Shown here: one piece after another, positions 8,678-23,600 of the stretch
How the letters are laid out: every line of letters begins with the position of its first letter
How positions within the stretch are numbered: the first letter of the stretch is position 1
Source: Strigamia acuminata
Lineage: Eukaryota; Arthropoda; Chilopoda; Geophilomorpha; Linotaeniidae
Assembly: GCA_949358305.1 (NCBI GenBank)
Contig: OX442316.1
Span: forward strand, 18,724,001 to 18,788,000
Direction of reading: 5' to 3'
DNA length: 64,000 nucleotides
Position numbers and translations under genes: made by a program
The notes under the pieces: generated by a model
Seen by the model: the letters and a program-made list of their open reading frames with translations, nothing else
What the model was told of the DNA's origin: nothing
The model's database searches: none

Positions 8678-11600
8678 CTGCCGTTTCGAAAACAAATTAA
8701 CTGTTAGAAAGTGAACTGTTTAAGCATTTAATTAAACTCATTTTTACCAGGAGTTTGTTCAAATATTTGCGACGACGAATTTGTCAGGTGGTTTAATGTC
8801 GGGTAGTGGACTTGGAGGTCGTCTCCTTCATAGTCGAGGGGTGAGTATCTCCCGTTCCACGCGCTGTCCGACGATTTGAGCGTGCGGATGTCGTCATGAC
8901 TGGCGAATGAAGGAAGATAACTCATCGTTCCTGATAATTCTCGTACGATTTATTATTTATTATATTAGATTAGATAATATTAGATTCGATTCGCTTTTAT
9001 CACTTTTATCAATTGTTCACCTTTCTCTCTCGCTTCTTGCAGCTGCAGCGCGTAATTTCTTTTTTGTCTCCCTGCTGACTTTATGTCCGCTCTATGCTGG
9101 GGAAAATCAACACAAAATAATCCATTGCAGATTGATCAATTGATGCAAAAAAATCGAACTTAATTTATTACATTATCCATCTGACAACGTGATGCGTAGC
9201 GACCAAGTTTATCTCCGTCGCTGAACGTTCTTAATTGCATAGAATCCGAATCTTGCTCTTTACAATCCGGCAAGCGAAAAGTTGCGTATGGATACACTTC
9301 ATTAGGATAATCTGCAAACCATGTTTTAAAAAGTATTATTAATAGTTTTTAATTTTTATTACACTGTATAAATAATTTACACTTTTCAGGGCAGTTGACG
9401 TCATCCTGTTGAACAATTTGATTCGATTTCCGTAAAGGCGAAGGCATGTAGTTCGATTGATAATTACAACCGATTAAATTTTCGGTGTGAGGTTCTTTTT
9501 CCTGCATTTCTCGAGATTTCGATTCCGAATAATCGTTTGGATTACTGCTGGTAACTATTAAAGTAGAATCAAAAATAAAATTAAAATTAAAATTAAACGG
9601 TGCACAAAACAGTGGCAGTATTCAAATTGTAATTACTTTTACCACTGTGCTGATATCGCGAATATTTCCTCCTATTAAAAAAGAAACAAACAGCCGCCAG
9701 GACGATGAGCAGTGCGACGATCGTTGTAAACAGTGGAACTGCGATGTTCATGTCCTTGTAAAAAGGGGTCGTGGACTCCACACTATCCGCTTGCATGTTT
9801 CCTGCAATTTAATTGTGTAAATTAATAATTAATTAATAATTAATAATATTTATCTATCTCGATTATATAATTATCTCACCCGCGATGTTCTGGCCGTTGG
9901 TTGCAAATTCAAATTCAGCAATTGTTGATCCAGCATCGTTGTGCGCAGTTATGTGTAGGTGATACATGATACCAGAAATCAGGTCGGATATAACGAATGC
10001 CTCTTGCCGGTTGGGAACGTTATTGGAAACGAGAACGAAATCTCTTTGATGTCGAGGTCGATACTGAATAACAAAATGCCTTACAGGGCAGCCACCGTCC
10101 GGCCATCCCGCCAGCCGGATTATCAACATAGTCTGATTAACCGTCAGCACTGACGATTGGCTAGGCACTTGAGGTACTGCGAAAAAGTGAATAAATTATA
10201 AAATTAGAAAATTCTAAAATTCTAAAATAAATAGAATTTAAATTTAAATTTAAATTCAATATTGTTCACCTGTTCCTTTGGTGGAGGTTGTGATGATTTT
10301 ACTGTGGTCGCCAACCCCGACTTCGTTGAATGCAGCCACTTGTGTTTGGTATCTAGTACCGCAGTGCAGATCCGGTAGTGTCACCACTGTTTCGTCACCT
10401 TTCACGTCCATTTCTTCCCATCCGCCAAAATCCCTTTTGTATTTCAAAACGTATCCTATTGCATCAAATTCAAAATTCATTTTAATGAATTTTACATTGT
10501 TCAGCAATTAAGTTGGAATCAATGAAGATGGTACCTTGAATTGGACTCGCGTCGTCTGTAGTCACAGATTTGAGTAACAATTCTATCGAGTTTTTTGTGC
10601 TCTCTAAAACCGAAACCAGCGGTGGCATAGGAGGAGCTGAAAACATGAGAAATGAGATAAAAATGAAAGATAAAAATGATTTTTCGGGCCTGGTCGAATG
10701 TGGCACCTAACGAGGGAAAGCGAAAACTGCTGGCAGCAAGAAATCGATAAAAAGAAAAGAAAAGAAAAGAAAAGAAAAAAGATGAAAGAAAGAAAAGTGT
10801 ACGATTTTCAATTTCACAGCTGCCAAAACAAAAGCGATTTATTTCTATTTTTGCAGACATTTTTCATCTCTTACCAAACACCATAAGATCTTGCACTATT
10901 TCATCCGCGCCATACGAGTTCTCGACTCTACACGTGTAGTGACCAACGTCCAATCGATGAGCGGAACGAATCAAAAGGGAACCGTTGCTCAGGACCAAAT
11001 ATTTTTCGCCATCGACTATCGGTTTGTCCCTGGAAATAACACGAGAAGCCGGTATGGATTTTCAATCGCTTATACAGAAAGGAGGTCGAATTTACTTGAA
11101 TTTCCACTCCCTCGACGGTTCTGGTATACCAACTGTAAAGCAGGGAAGCACAACTTCTGTCTTCCAAAGGGCAATCATCTTTTGTGGAAACGAAGCTATC
11201 CGTGCGGCAGCTGCGAGGGGAAAAAAGAAAAGAAAGAAAGAATGGAATTTTAAAAAGAACGAGAGAGAGAGAGAGAGACGTATTTGAGATTCAGAAATGC
11301 TGCCTCTTCTGTCATGCGAAATTTGCCAATAAATCACATTTGGGTAGCAGCAGCAGTGAAATAACCCTTTGGGGAAAGAGCGTCAACTCAGTTAAATTCA
11401 TTGATTGAAATTTCTGCAAAGAGCGAGCGATCTACCGTTTCGTGTCAAAGAATTGCAACTCAGACAGCGTACAAATCAGTCGGGTGCGATTTAAAATTTG
11501 ATACTTGCACACAATGTTTTTGCTTCTTCTCCTTTTTCTTTTCTTTCTGGTCATTACATGTTGTATTGTACAAATAAGTTAATCAATTTTCCCTTTCTTT

Positions 11601-14600
11601 TGCGCAACTTCAACTTGTCAATGTGTACGCTAGTAATGAATGGCTGAGGCAGCGACCAGAGCTCGTAATCAAAACCGCGCAGTAAATAAATCTGCAACCA
11701 CTAATTTGTCGCGCGACAATACTGCCACGCAGAAAACGAATTGGCATATTTTTTAACTCGCTACGCTAGTTAAAACATATCCAGCCGAAAATACAATTAC
11801 AAAATGGCGTGCAGAGAAGCACGTGCAATATTTGATTTGTGCTGGAAAGGAATATTATTACATTTAAACGCCAGGTGCAAAGAAAATCATATTAAAGGCA
11901 ACGCCAGCTGCCACTAAAATGGTGCCAGAGTCCATTATGAAGGATAATCCAAAAACTGCAACGGCTTTCTATTGATTTTCCGCATCAAAAACAATCAAAA
12001 TCAATAAAGATACTTTTAAAAAACAAACAAATAAATAAATACAAGAAAAAACAAGAAAATACAATAAAATCAATGAAAAGAAAGAAATAAAAAAGAGAAA
12101 CGTCAGTTTTCAAACCATTTCACCTTTGGCTAGAGGTGTCTGAGTGACGACGCTCGTGCTCTCTCCTTCCCCGACCGCGGTGGAGGCAGTCACCCAAAAT
12201 TCATAGCGCTGGTTCTCTTGCAGGCCTCGAACTTCGTACCACAACTGAGAGTTGACAGGAAAACTATATTTCTTGGCTTGCTGGCAAACAGAGAGAAGAG
12301 TTCACTAGTTTCAAACAAGACAAATGAGTGCGAATCTTCACAACCAACCAACATATCCCAAACCACTGCCTTTCAAAAAAGGTGAACAACTCAACAGCTT
12401 TACTTTTCCTTTTCCTTTTCTTTTCTTTCTTTTTCCTTCCTTGTTCGATTCTCAGTAAAAAAAAAAAAAAATTTATGTTCCCTGAATGGCGAAGGGGAGA
12501 AAGAAAAAAGACTTGAAGGAATGTTGCCGGGTAATTAGTGCAATTTAAAGAACGTTTTTCGTCTGCTCTGGCAAAATGATTAATGCCGGTGCTAAGAGGG
12601 AACGATATTCCAGGCACAGCGATCAGCAAATTAATCTCGGCGCGCGAGAAACTTCTCGCGAGATTAATGCTATTCATCTTGGAAATAATAAAAGTTGCAA
12701 ATGTGTAATTTGTTGACATTTGGCAACCGACAGCGACGATTATTACGTAAGAAAAAAGACAAAAGAAAAAAACAAAAAGAGGAAGAAAACATGCTCCTTG
12801 GACTTGCAGTCTCGTAAATCACCAATCGCGGACTCGACTCCAACTGACCCCGGACGAATTGGGAGAAATATTTCACTAAAATATCATTCCTCATCTCATA
12901 TTTCAAAATGAAAAATAAAATAAAAAAAAAAGAAGTTATCTCTCTTGGCACTTAGTAAATTACGTTCCGCTCTGGGATTTGTCAGCCCCCAGTAAATAAT
13001 CACGTCGTAAAAATGTATAAATAAATAAAATAAATCTTTTATTTATTTATTTTTATTTTCTTTTCTTTTTTGCTTTTGCCGCGTTGTGAATGTTTCGCAC
13101 TTTAACGGTCTCACCTCACCTGCTCGCCTCTGTCCAATGATCTCATGTAGATGTTGTACTTGACGACTTGGCCGTTGGGTTTGTTGGGATGGTTCCAACT
13201 CAGCAGGATCGAGTCTGCGGACATGGAGAGCGCCTTAATGTCGCCTGGCGGGCCGGGCACTGTCACGAGATAAATTGCATTTGCTAAATAATATGTCCCT
13301 CATCAAATAAACAACAAAATCAACGAGAAAATGCAACGCTCTTTTCGTTTCAAGTGCGTGAAAATGGCACTTTTTTATTGTATTGTGTTCGTAAACCAAT
13401 CAATTCCATAGTTGACATTCACCATTTTCCGGTCAATTTACTACGTGCTCGCGGGGAGTTGGTTACGTGAGCCAAAGAGGAACTTGTGTTTTGCACACGG
13501 CTATCATCAAAGTCGAAGTGGCGAAATCAATCTTCATTTGATGACAGTTGGTAGCGCCTTTTTGTTTCTCGCCGTTTAAATGAGATTTAAGAGCGAAATC
13601 CATCATGAATTAAGATAAGTGTACGTTTCGTGACTTCATTATGCACACGAGCACGTTTGCTAAAAACTTATTCAATTCATTTACCTTTTTTTAAAACAAA
13701 AAAAAATCCCCACACCAATTCTTCATGAAAAATGTGCAAAAAAAAAAATTAGATTAGAGAGAGAAAGAGGAAAAAAAGCTCAATTATTTGTGCAGCTGGT
13801 ACTGGGAGTGAGATAATGATGGAAGTTGATCAGGAGTAATGAAAGTTGCCCCGCGCGTCTGGAGTGTGGAGTATGTGGAGTATGGAGCATGCCCACCTCT
13901 AATGAGGCAAGTAAACAGCGGATTCCCAACGGGAGACTCGAGGGAAACAGCAAAGAAATTGGTACAAGCAACTTGAAAAAGTCAAACTCGACTCGATCGA
14001 ATTGAATTTACACGGCTTAATGACATCTTTCTAATTCTAATGAAAATATCCATTTTCTTCTAACTGCTCGTAATTTAACCGCTCGTCAAGAAATGCCTAG
14101 TTCTTGGAAAACTGTTTTGGAATACTGCCACGAAGCAGCAAACAACAAAAACACAATCATCCATCAACTCCACAACACGTATTAAGTCAATATTTTTTTT
14201 ACGTCCCAAAACAATTTCGGGAGCGATCGAGCATAAAAAGTACCGGTAGATTTCTTTCTTTTTCTTTCTTTTTTTATTTAAAAAAAATTTAAAAAAAATA
14301 AAAATTCCCAAACTCTATTAGACTTTTAATTAGTAGTCGTTCATCAAAAATAGGAATATTAAAAAGCGACGATGAGTTTCTAATTGAAATTGCGTTCATT
14401 AACGAGGCTTATTGTCGACATTTGCCTATCTCAACTGCGCAGCAACACTACAACCACCCGTGATAAGGAAGGAAAAAGGCTGGCGAATTGCCTCCTTTTT
14501 TTTATTTATTTCCGCAAAGATATTCGGGGATTTAGTGGTTTATGGATAAAGAATATGTCGTAGTTAGTTTAATTTCAATTTTCAGATACTTTTGATAAAA

Positions 14601-17600
14601 CATTTAAATGAGCTTAAGTCGTTATCGCTGCGAGCAAAAGTTAATAAAACTCGTTTTGTGGCAGCTCGGTATAAATTACGGGAACCAATCTTACTCCGCG
14701 TACGTTTGTTTGTGGCAAACAGAATCGGATTTCTCCTCCCTTCGCATTTCAGACACTTAATTGCAAAGTTGCGATGCAAATTGTCGCGTTTTAATTTGAA
14801 GACAAAATGAAAAATGAAGAAAAAAGAATAAAAAGAAGAAAAGAAAGAAAAGGAAAGAAAGAAAAAAAGGTTAAAAGTTTGTTGACTTGAGAAATTTAAA
14901 ATTTAAAGATGGATAGCACTGGAGAAACACATGGAGCACATTTAATTTGTTGCGGAAACAGACGGTTAAGTTATGAACACATTTTCTGAGTTGTTCCGGG
15001 GAGAAAAAATGTTAGTGTAACAACTCACGTAACAAACGGCACGTATGGAAAAATATGAAACAACATGTTGTTTTTCGGGCGCAATAAGCGACGGCCGTGC
15101 GTCAAGTGGCTTGTGCAATGTGAATTATTCGATGCATGTAAGACACGATAAGAAGTCTTTTATAAACTAAGTCGGTTACGACGATTCTTTTCTGTGTCAC
15201 CGATCTCAAATTGAGTCATAAAAATCGCAACTACATAAAAAGGGAGGGAAAAGAACAAAGAAAGTGCATCCACGTTACTAAACTCCCCATTCGTGCACTA
15301 GCACTAGTCGATTCCTTTCAGCATCTTATTTTGCTAAAGAAACTAACTTAAAATCAAAATCAAATGCACACGCAGCTGTTGCATGCTTTTATGCAATGAT
15401 AAAAGAAAAAAGAAGATGGAGGTTTATGTTTAAAAAGTTCTAATAGTCGTGATCGCAAATTGCATTTATTAGTGTCGGGTAATGAGTGTTGTCTGTCATG
15501 GCGCTCAACAGGTGGTTGGTGATGGAAATCGATCAGTGCAAGCCTAATGGAGCCATCTAAAGGTGTGCACCTGGCGCTGACATGCGACCACATTTCATCG
15601 TAGCCGTCATAAAGAAAAGACTCGACTACATATCGGACAGGACTGCGCAGACACACACGTGCGCACAATTACGTTGCAGGCCTTTCCGATAATCCATCAA
15701 GTCAGCGAATAACAAATCAAAGTCATCTTAATAGTTAAGTCGTTGTCGTACCGTCCTCTTTAGTCCTGCAGAAGCGTTGCTTGCTCTTCACTCCGTCTCC
15801 CATTCGTGTGTAGGCGAGCACTCGGACACTGTAATTGGTGAACTTCTCTAATTGGTACAAAGTGATCTTTTGGCTCAGACTCGGTGCAATGGTGAAGTGA
15901 TCGCTGTCTTGAGCGCCTCCTGAAATACCACATTTCTATTTAGTAATAGATAAATATTAAAAGAAAAATTTTTTTTTTAAAAAAAAATAAGAAAGCTGCT
16001 GGGTTAATTAAACTCTAAGCATCGGGTTGATTACATTTGGGATTTGGGATTCTGCTGAGCAATATCAAAGCCGAGCTTTCATATCTTTTTTCTCCTCATC
16101 ACTAAACCCCCTCTTGATGCGACGACACCCACAAAACACACAGCGACTTTCAGCTTTTATCTACCGGAGCTAATGTCGTGATAGCAATTAACGCTACTCG
16201 CGCATTCACACTCCAATTCTCAGGAGCAAAAGAAGTGCATTTTTTTCTTTCTTTCTCTTATTCTGCATTCCATGATGCGACAATTTTATTAAAAGATAAA
16301 ATCAATAGTCATCCAGTAGGTTTGAGTCTGTAAAATCTACACTAAATGATTTAATGTGTTTACGTGCGTCTTCGTTTATTTCATTGCAATCATGTGTTTT
16401 ATTTCGATTTTGCTTTTTAGATTGAGTTTTGTCATTTGTTTCATTTTATATTGCTCGAGGGCCGTTTTAAGTGCCCTCTTGCATGCAAATTATGCGCCAT
16501 CAAAGTCCGTGCTGACCGGAAGTGGACCCTGAATGTGTGTAAAATTTCATGTAAATCCGCGTGCTTGTCACGGGTCTCGTTTTCACCACCAAAGAAGTAA
16601 AATTGTTATGTTATTTTGCAAAGAGTCGTTCGTATTTACCTCCGAGCTCGGGTGGCACGTGATAAAATACTTTGTATCCTTGTATTAAGCCATTCTGGAG
16701 CGAGATTTTTGGTGGATCCCAGGTAACTGCGAGGCTGGTCGAATCGATAGACGAACAAAACACGTTCTGCGGTGCGCCACTCGGCACTAAGTAAACAGAG
16801 AAGGAGAATTAATTAATTATTTTGACGCTCCATCAAAATCAAAAGTTGAGGGATTTTCGGATTTGGTTGCTAGTGGCCAAAAGAGGTTCAATTAGGAACG
16901 GCAGTTACCGCCGGCTCTCTCTCTCTCTCTCTCTCGCTCTCTCGTTATCTGGCACGTGGATGCAATTCGGGCGAGGCCGTGGGCGAGCGAGGCGAGCGCG
17001 TGCCAGGAATGGCGAGGCCGGAGTAACGAACCCAATCACCAGCAACAGACAACAAGCAAAGAACGAGGACGAGGACGAGGACGAGGGGGCAACGAACTGA
17101 GTGTGGTTTCAGCTTCAGTCTGCAGCTGAGAAGAGCAGAATAGTGCAGAAGCAGAAGCAGAAGGCTGAGGGGAGTGAAAAAGGCGTTTCCGGCTTTCTCC
17201 TCGTGCCCCATCAATCTCGCCATCAAGTGGAGGTGTTGCTAAGTCCACCTCTACGTAGTTGGCAGTCGCGCGCAATTTCACGGGTCACCTCCCGCTCGCC
17301 ACAATCCTGGCACGTTTCTATTCGACTTGACCACTTTTCGAATGCGTTAACACGTGTTTCGTACGTGCTCGAATTCACCAATTCGGTGATTCCAACTCAA
17401 AATATATAGCCACAATATATATTTTTTCTTTTTGAAAGTAGAAGAAAAAATAAAATGCAAACTTACCGTCTTCGGATGTAAATACGATAATCTCTTCGGA
17501 ATGGGGCCCGCTGCCCATCCCGTTAAACGCTTGCACCAGAACGCTGTACTTGGTGAATTTGCGCAAATTCTTCAGCACAATTTCACAAGTGCTTTCATCC

Positions 17601-20600
17601 TTAGTCGACTCGGTGGTTTGATAAACGTAGGGCTCCGAACTGTCGTACACTCGGTATCCGATGTAATAACCCAGGATTTCTCCATTCTGTTTCTCCTTCT
17701 TAGGCGGCTAAATTTAAAAATAAACAAAATAAACACGATGCAATAAAAATGTGCGTCTTAATTTTTCTTTTTTTCTTTTCTTTCTCGTCGTCGCCGACAA
17801 ATGAATGCACAACAGGTATCCGGAAAAGTGTGACACGACACGAGTAATTAACAGCATTGCGGCAACAGATCTGCAACGTGCCACTTCTCATAACGCCTTT
17901 AATTCCACGTCTTGCCTTTATTGGCGAGCCGTAATTGGTAATTTATCCAATAATGGAGCCTAATGGAACGCTGGGAAAGTGCATTAGATGACCTGCAAAA
18001 GGAAGAACTCCCCGTTGGCCAAACAGACCTCGTCGGTTGGCCTCCTGCCTAATCTTTGGCTACACCATCATAGTGCGAAACGAGCAACAAAAAAACGCCT
18101 GCTGACTCTTTACGAGCGAAAAATAAAGCCCCTCGTCACTCATAATATTGTCTCCATTTCGTGCCAACTCCGACCTGACCCTGGACCCAAATCTCAGCCA
18201 GCCAAAGGCAAAACTACAAGCTCTAAATTGCATTAAAAACTAACTAAATAAGAAATAAAAAATTGTTTTTTCTATTTTATTTTTAATTTTGACACAAACA
18301 AATCGACGTACCTTCCACGTAATTTTGACGGCTTCGGGTCCCAATGCCTTGGCTTCCATGTGCACGGGAGATCCGTCGGGGGCTGTAGAAATATCATAAA
18401 ATCGGAATTTACTGTCATTTAATGTCTCGCTCTTAGAATAATATGTTGACTGAAGGAAATATATGTTAAAGTATAAAAAGTTTGAAACGAAAACGTTGCA
18501 ATTTTATAGACTCAGCCAAATTTGAGCAATAATTTAAGCGCGCGCTAAACGTCAAAAACAAAAATGGCTCTTTCTCTCTTTCTTTCTTTCACTTGGCGCT
18601 TCTTTCTTCGTACACCTTTACAAGATAAATAAAGGAGTAAAAATAGAAAGGAAAATGAAAATGAAAATGAAAATGAAAAGCGCGCCGGTCGGTATTTCTT
18701 CTAAACTTTTATTTCTTCAAACTTCAATTTGAGAACTAAAGAATGGAACAATTTTTCTGCTTCCATTGCCGGCGTAATTGCATTGCGAGTTCAGGCTCAA
18801 AGATGTACACTTTAGTTTAAAGTGCAATCTTCTTTCCGGGGCTGATTGAATTTGAGTTTTACCTTCTTCTGTAGTAGTGACGCTCACGCTGCCGCTAGGG
18901 GCGCTCAATCCCACCCTATTCTCAGCCATAACGCGAAAAGTATAGGACCATCCTGGATACAGTCCATCCACAACGATATTGGCGTTCTCCCGACTCACCG
19001 TCCGATTCGACATCCCCGGTTGCCATTGCTCTACAAAAAACCAATTACAATAAATACTACACAAACGAGCCACCAACGACAATATTTTCATCTTTTAATC
19101 AGTTTACAATTTGAAAAGAAAAGAAAAGAAAGAAGCAAAAAAAGTAAAAACCCTCTTTAAAACGCTCGTAAAATTAATTTTCTTTTTTTTATTTCCCCAT
19201 TTCACTAACGTAATCTCTGTTCAATCTGAGCGTCGTTAATTTTTTTTATATTTTATTTCTTGTTTTATATTGTAATAAGGGCTTTAATTTGCTATTAATT
19301 CTTGCGTGACGTTTTCGCCAAAGGGTCCGCAATGTCTCATATTAACCTCACTCACTAACGCAATCCTTCAATTACTCACCGGGGAAAATGGTCTGCTATT
19401 CACGAGCTGGTGATTTAAGCAGGTGCGAGAAGGTGATGAATTACCTTTTACCCTGCAAATTATTCCCCACTAAAGATACACAGCTGCAAAACTAGGCCCC
19501 AATCTGTAGTATTGTGTAAATGCGCCGTTAGATGGCGCGGAGTTCAAGGCCGAGTTGAAGGTCGTTAAGTGTAATAAAGTTACTTGCTAGCTAGCATTGA
19601 ACCGGTGTGGATGTTTCCTTTATTTCACTATTCTACATTGGCGACGAGGGAAATTTTATTTTATCGGACTTTGTATATGATATGCGGGTGCGAGTGAACA
19701 TTTTATGGTGAATGGACGGTTCATTTTGGATTTTGTGACTTTGCATCGTGTGTTGTGAGTGGTGGTGTCATGGCGGACGAAACGGGAGGCGTGGCAGGTT
19801 TTCTACGCACGGCGGGGATCCCGCCGTTTGACGTACATGGTGAAGCAACCACACAATCCCAAAGGTGGAAGAGATGGTTAAGTAGACTCGAAATGTTTTT
19901 AATCGCGGCTGGAATTAAGGACGACGGGAGGAAAATGGCGACGCTCCTTCATCAAGCAGGTGAAGAGGTTTTCTCTATTTACGAGACGCTCGCGATAGAG
20001 GAGGAAGATAGGAATTTTGATTCGGTTAAGGAGGCGTTGACGAAATATTTCGTCCCGGGTAAGAACATGCAGTTCTGTATTTATACTTTTCGTGTATCCC
20101 GCCAGGAAGTGACAGAATCCCTGGACAAATACCAAATGCGACTCCGACAACTGGCTGTGGGTTGCGAGTTCCATGATGATGACCGGGAGATAAAGTCCCA
20201 ACTGATTTTGGGCACGAACATGAATCGGTTGCGGCGACAAGGACTACGGGACGATACGTTGACTTTAAAACAATTGTTGGATTTAGGCCGAGGTTACGAG
20301 GCGTCAGAATACCAGGCAAAGCAAATGGAGGGAGGCGAGAAGGAAACAACAGGTGACGTTAATTGGGTCCGGGCGCCGATTGAAGCGAGGAAGAGGGCTA
20401 ATAGCAACGCGGAAACTCGACGGAATGAGCCAATGGTGACAGCGGCTCAGAGCGGATCAGGTGGGCTCAGAAATTTCGGAAATAGGAAGTGTTTTAATTG
20501 CGGGCGCGCGTGGCCCCACGCGCCCCCACAGGAATGCCCGGCGAGGAGCGTGACGTGTCGGGGATGTGGAAAGGTGGGACATTTCGTGCGGTTCTGTCGA

Positions 20601-23600
20601 GGGAAGAGGAGCGACGGGGGAGGCGCCGATAAGAAAACAAACATTGTGGGGCGTATTTACAACGAGGAGAGCGATGATGAGGAACTGTTCACCATCGGAA
20701 TGTGTGCGGAGAGAGAGAGAGGAAGGTCAAAGATGCCGGAAGTGCGTCTAACGATAGGAGGGGAGAATAAGTGCACAAGGTTCGTCGTGGATTCCGGGAC
20801 GTCGGTGAATATTTTGGGCAGGGAGGATTACCGAGCCATGCAGCGGAGACCGACATTGACGGAAAGTCGTGCGAAATTGCTGACATACGGGTCGGATGAG
20901 CCGTTGCCACTTCTCGGGCGTACGGAGCTGATGCTCCATTACGAGGGACAGCAAATGTGCGTAACAGCGTACGTGGTGGATCGCCCGGGCGCATCGTTGA
21001 TGAATTATGACACGGCGAAGCAGATGGGGATCGTGAAGATGGTGAACAACGTGGAAAAGTCAACGATCGAGGAGGAAATTAAACGACAGTATCCAAAGCT
21101 GTTTCGAGGGGTCGGTAAGCTAATAGACTATCAGATTCATTTGCATGTAGATGAGGAAGTGGCTCCGGTCGCCCAACGCTACCGCCCGCTGCCGTTTCGG
21201 TTAAGGAAGAAGGTTGAAAACGAACTTGAAAGACTTTTACGTATGGATGTGATCGAGCGGATTGACGAGGGGATGGGTCCGACGCCCTGGGTCTCACCGA
21301 TCCACTGCGTCGATAAACCGAAAGATCCGGACCCCAACGCCATACGTATGTGCGTCGACGCAAGAGAGGTTAACAAGGCCATTAAAAGAGTGCGCCATAC
21401 CTCGCCTCGGTTAGAAGACGTAGTGGCGCTTGCAGAAGGGGCAAGATATTTTTCTAAGTTGGATTTGAACCATGGTTTTAACCAGGTCGAACTGGACGAG
21501 GAGTCGCGGAAATATACTGTTTTCGCGACTCATGTGGGACTATTCCGGTTTAAAAGACTGTTATTTGGCATTAATTCGGCTTCTGAATTATTTCAGGACA
21601 CCGTTCGACAAGTAATCGAGGGGCTGTCAAACTGTATTAACATTGTCGATGATATATTTATTGTAGGCAAGACGGTGGAGACACACGATGCAGCGATACA
21701 CGCTGTTTTGCGGCGGCTAGAAGAAAAGGGTTTGACCCTGAATGAGGACAAATGTGAGGTGCGCCGGGACGAGATCGTGTTTTTTGGTCACGTGTTTTCA
21801 GCGGCCGGGGTGGCAATCGACCCGCGAAAGGTAGAAGCGATAGAAAGGATGGGGATTCCAAAATCGGTGACGGAAGTAAAGAGCTTGCTAGGCATGGTAG
21901 TGTATTGCGCACGTTTCATCGAGAATATGGCGGAGACCTTGAAGCCGCTGAGAGACTTGACTAGGCGTTCGAGTGGGAGGTTCCAATGGGAGGAGAAGCA
22001 CCAAAAGGCGTGGACCAGCATTAAAAAACAGCTGGGAAATAAGAACATTCTGGCGTACCATGACCCGGCGGCGGTGACACACGTGACGGTGGATGCGGGG
22101 CCGAATGGACTGGGGGCCATTTTGGCCCAAGTTAGGAGCGGCGAGGTCGAGCCGCGAGTCGTGGCATATGCCAGCCGAGCATTAACCGATGTGGAGAGCA
22201 GATACTCGCAAATTGAGCGTGAAACTTTAGCGGCCGTGTGGGCCATTGAACATTTCTACTTGTACTTGTACGGAGTGAATTTCCTTCTATTTACAGATCA
22301 CAAGCCGTTGATAAGCATATTTGGTAACAGGAAAGCACGGCCCTCAGCTAGGATAGAGAGACTTTGCTTACGGATACAACAGTACGTGTTCGAGGTAAAA
22401 TTTACAAAGGGCAGCTCTAATCCGAGCGACTACATGTCGCGCCATGCGGGCAGTGAAAGGAAGAGTGACGGCGTGATGTCGAGGACTTTGGAAAACTATA
22501 TTAATTTTGTGGTGAGGACACGAGTACCTAAGTCGTTAACACGGGCGAGAATAGCAGAGTGCACGAAAGAGGATGCCAGCTTGAGAATGCTACAGCGAGC
22601 TTTAAGACAGCACGATGGTGAGTCAGAAAAATTATGGAAGCATGACTGTTTAAAATCTTTTAGGATGCTGCGTGACGAATTCACGATTGCTGAGGACGGG
22701 ATTATTCTCCGAGGCGACCGTATTGTGGTGCCAACGTCCTTGAGAGACGAGGTAGTGAAAATCGCGCATCGTGGGCACCAGGGCGTGGTGAAAACCAAGA
22801 TGCTATTGCGCCAGAAAGTCTGGTACCCGGGCTTAGACACTCAAGTGGAAAGACTCATTGCGGGTTGCATTCCTTGCCAGGCGAGTGTGCCGGTAAAGGC
22901 GAGGACTCCGCTCGAGATGTCTGATTTGCCAGATCGCCCATGGCAAAAGATAGCAGTCGATTTTTTGGGACCGTTTCCCGACGGAAAAATACTGTTCGTC
23001 GTGGTCGACGAGTATTCGCGGTTCCCCTTCGTTGACGGCGTGTCGTCGACGGGGGCGCGGAACGTAGTGGCGATACTCAGGAAGCGTTTTTCGGAGCTGG
23101 GCATCCCGGAGGTCGTGAAGTCCGACAACGGGCCGCCGTTTTCGTCTAACGAGTTCGCGGATTTTTTGGGCGAGATGGGCGTGCGACATCACCGGGTCAC
23201 GCCGCTATGGCCCGAGGCAAACGGAGAAGTTGAGCGCCTAATGAAGACACTTAATAAGGCCATTTTGACAGCAGTTACAGAGGAGCGCAAGTGGTATGAT
23301 GAAATATATGAATTTTTGATGAATTACAGGGCAACTCCCCATACGACGACGGGGGTCCCGCCGGCCGATGCGTTATATGGTCGGCCAATCAAAACGAGAC
23401 TGCCACAGCAGTTCGCAAAATTAGATGATGAAGTAATGAGACAAAGGGACAGGAATAAGAAAGCGGAAATGAAAAGATTGGCTGACGGAAGGAGACACAC
23501 GCGAGGACACGGGTTGGCGGTGGGTGATGTGGTACTGTTGAAAAGAAGGAAAATCAACAAACTAACCACGCCATACGACCCGGAGCCGTTCGTGGTGACG

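Noticed and set aside
16822-17409. Plus-strand ORFs across the GC-rich island
   Set aside because: Built on TC, GAGGAC and GCAGAA repeats inside a Dscam intron, with no recognisable domain.
19511-19531. AGATGGCGC in the gypsy LTR as a CTCF/insulator-like site
   Set aside because: Only a partial match, and the GCGCC/GGCGC stem explains it equally well.
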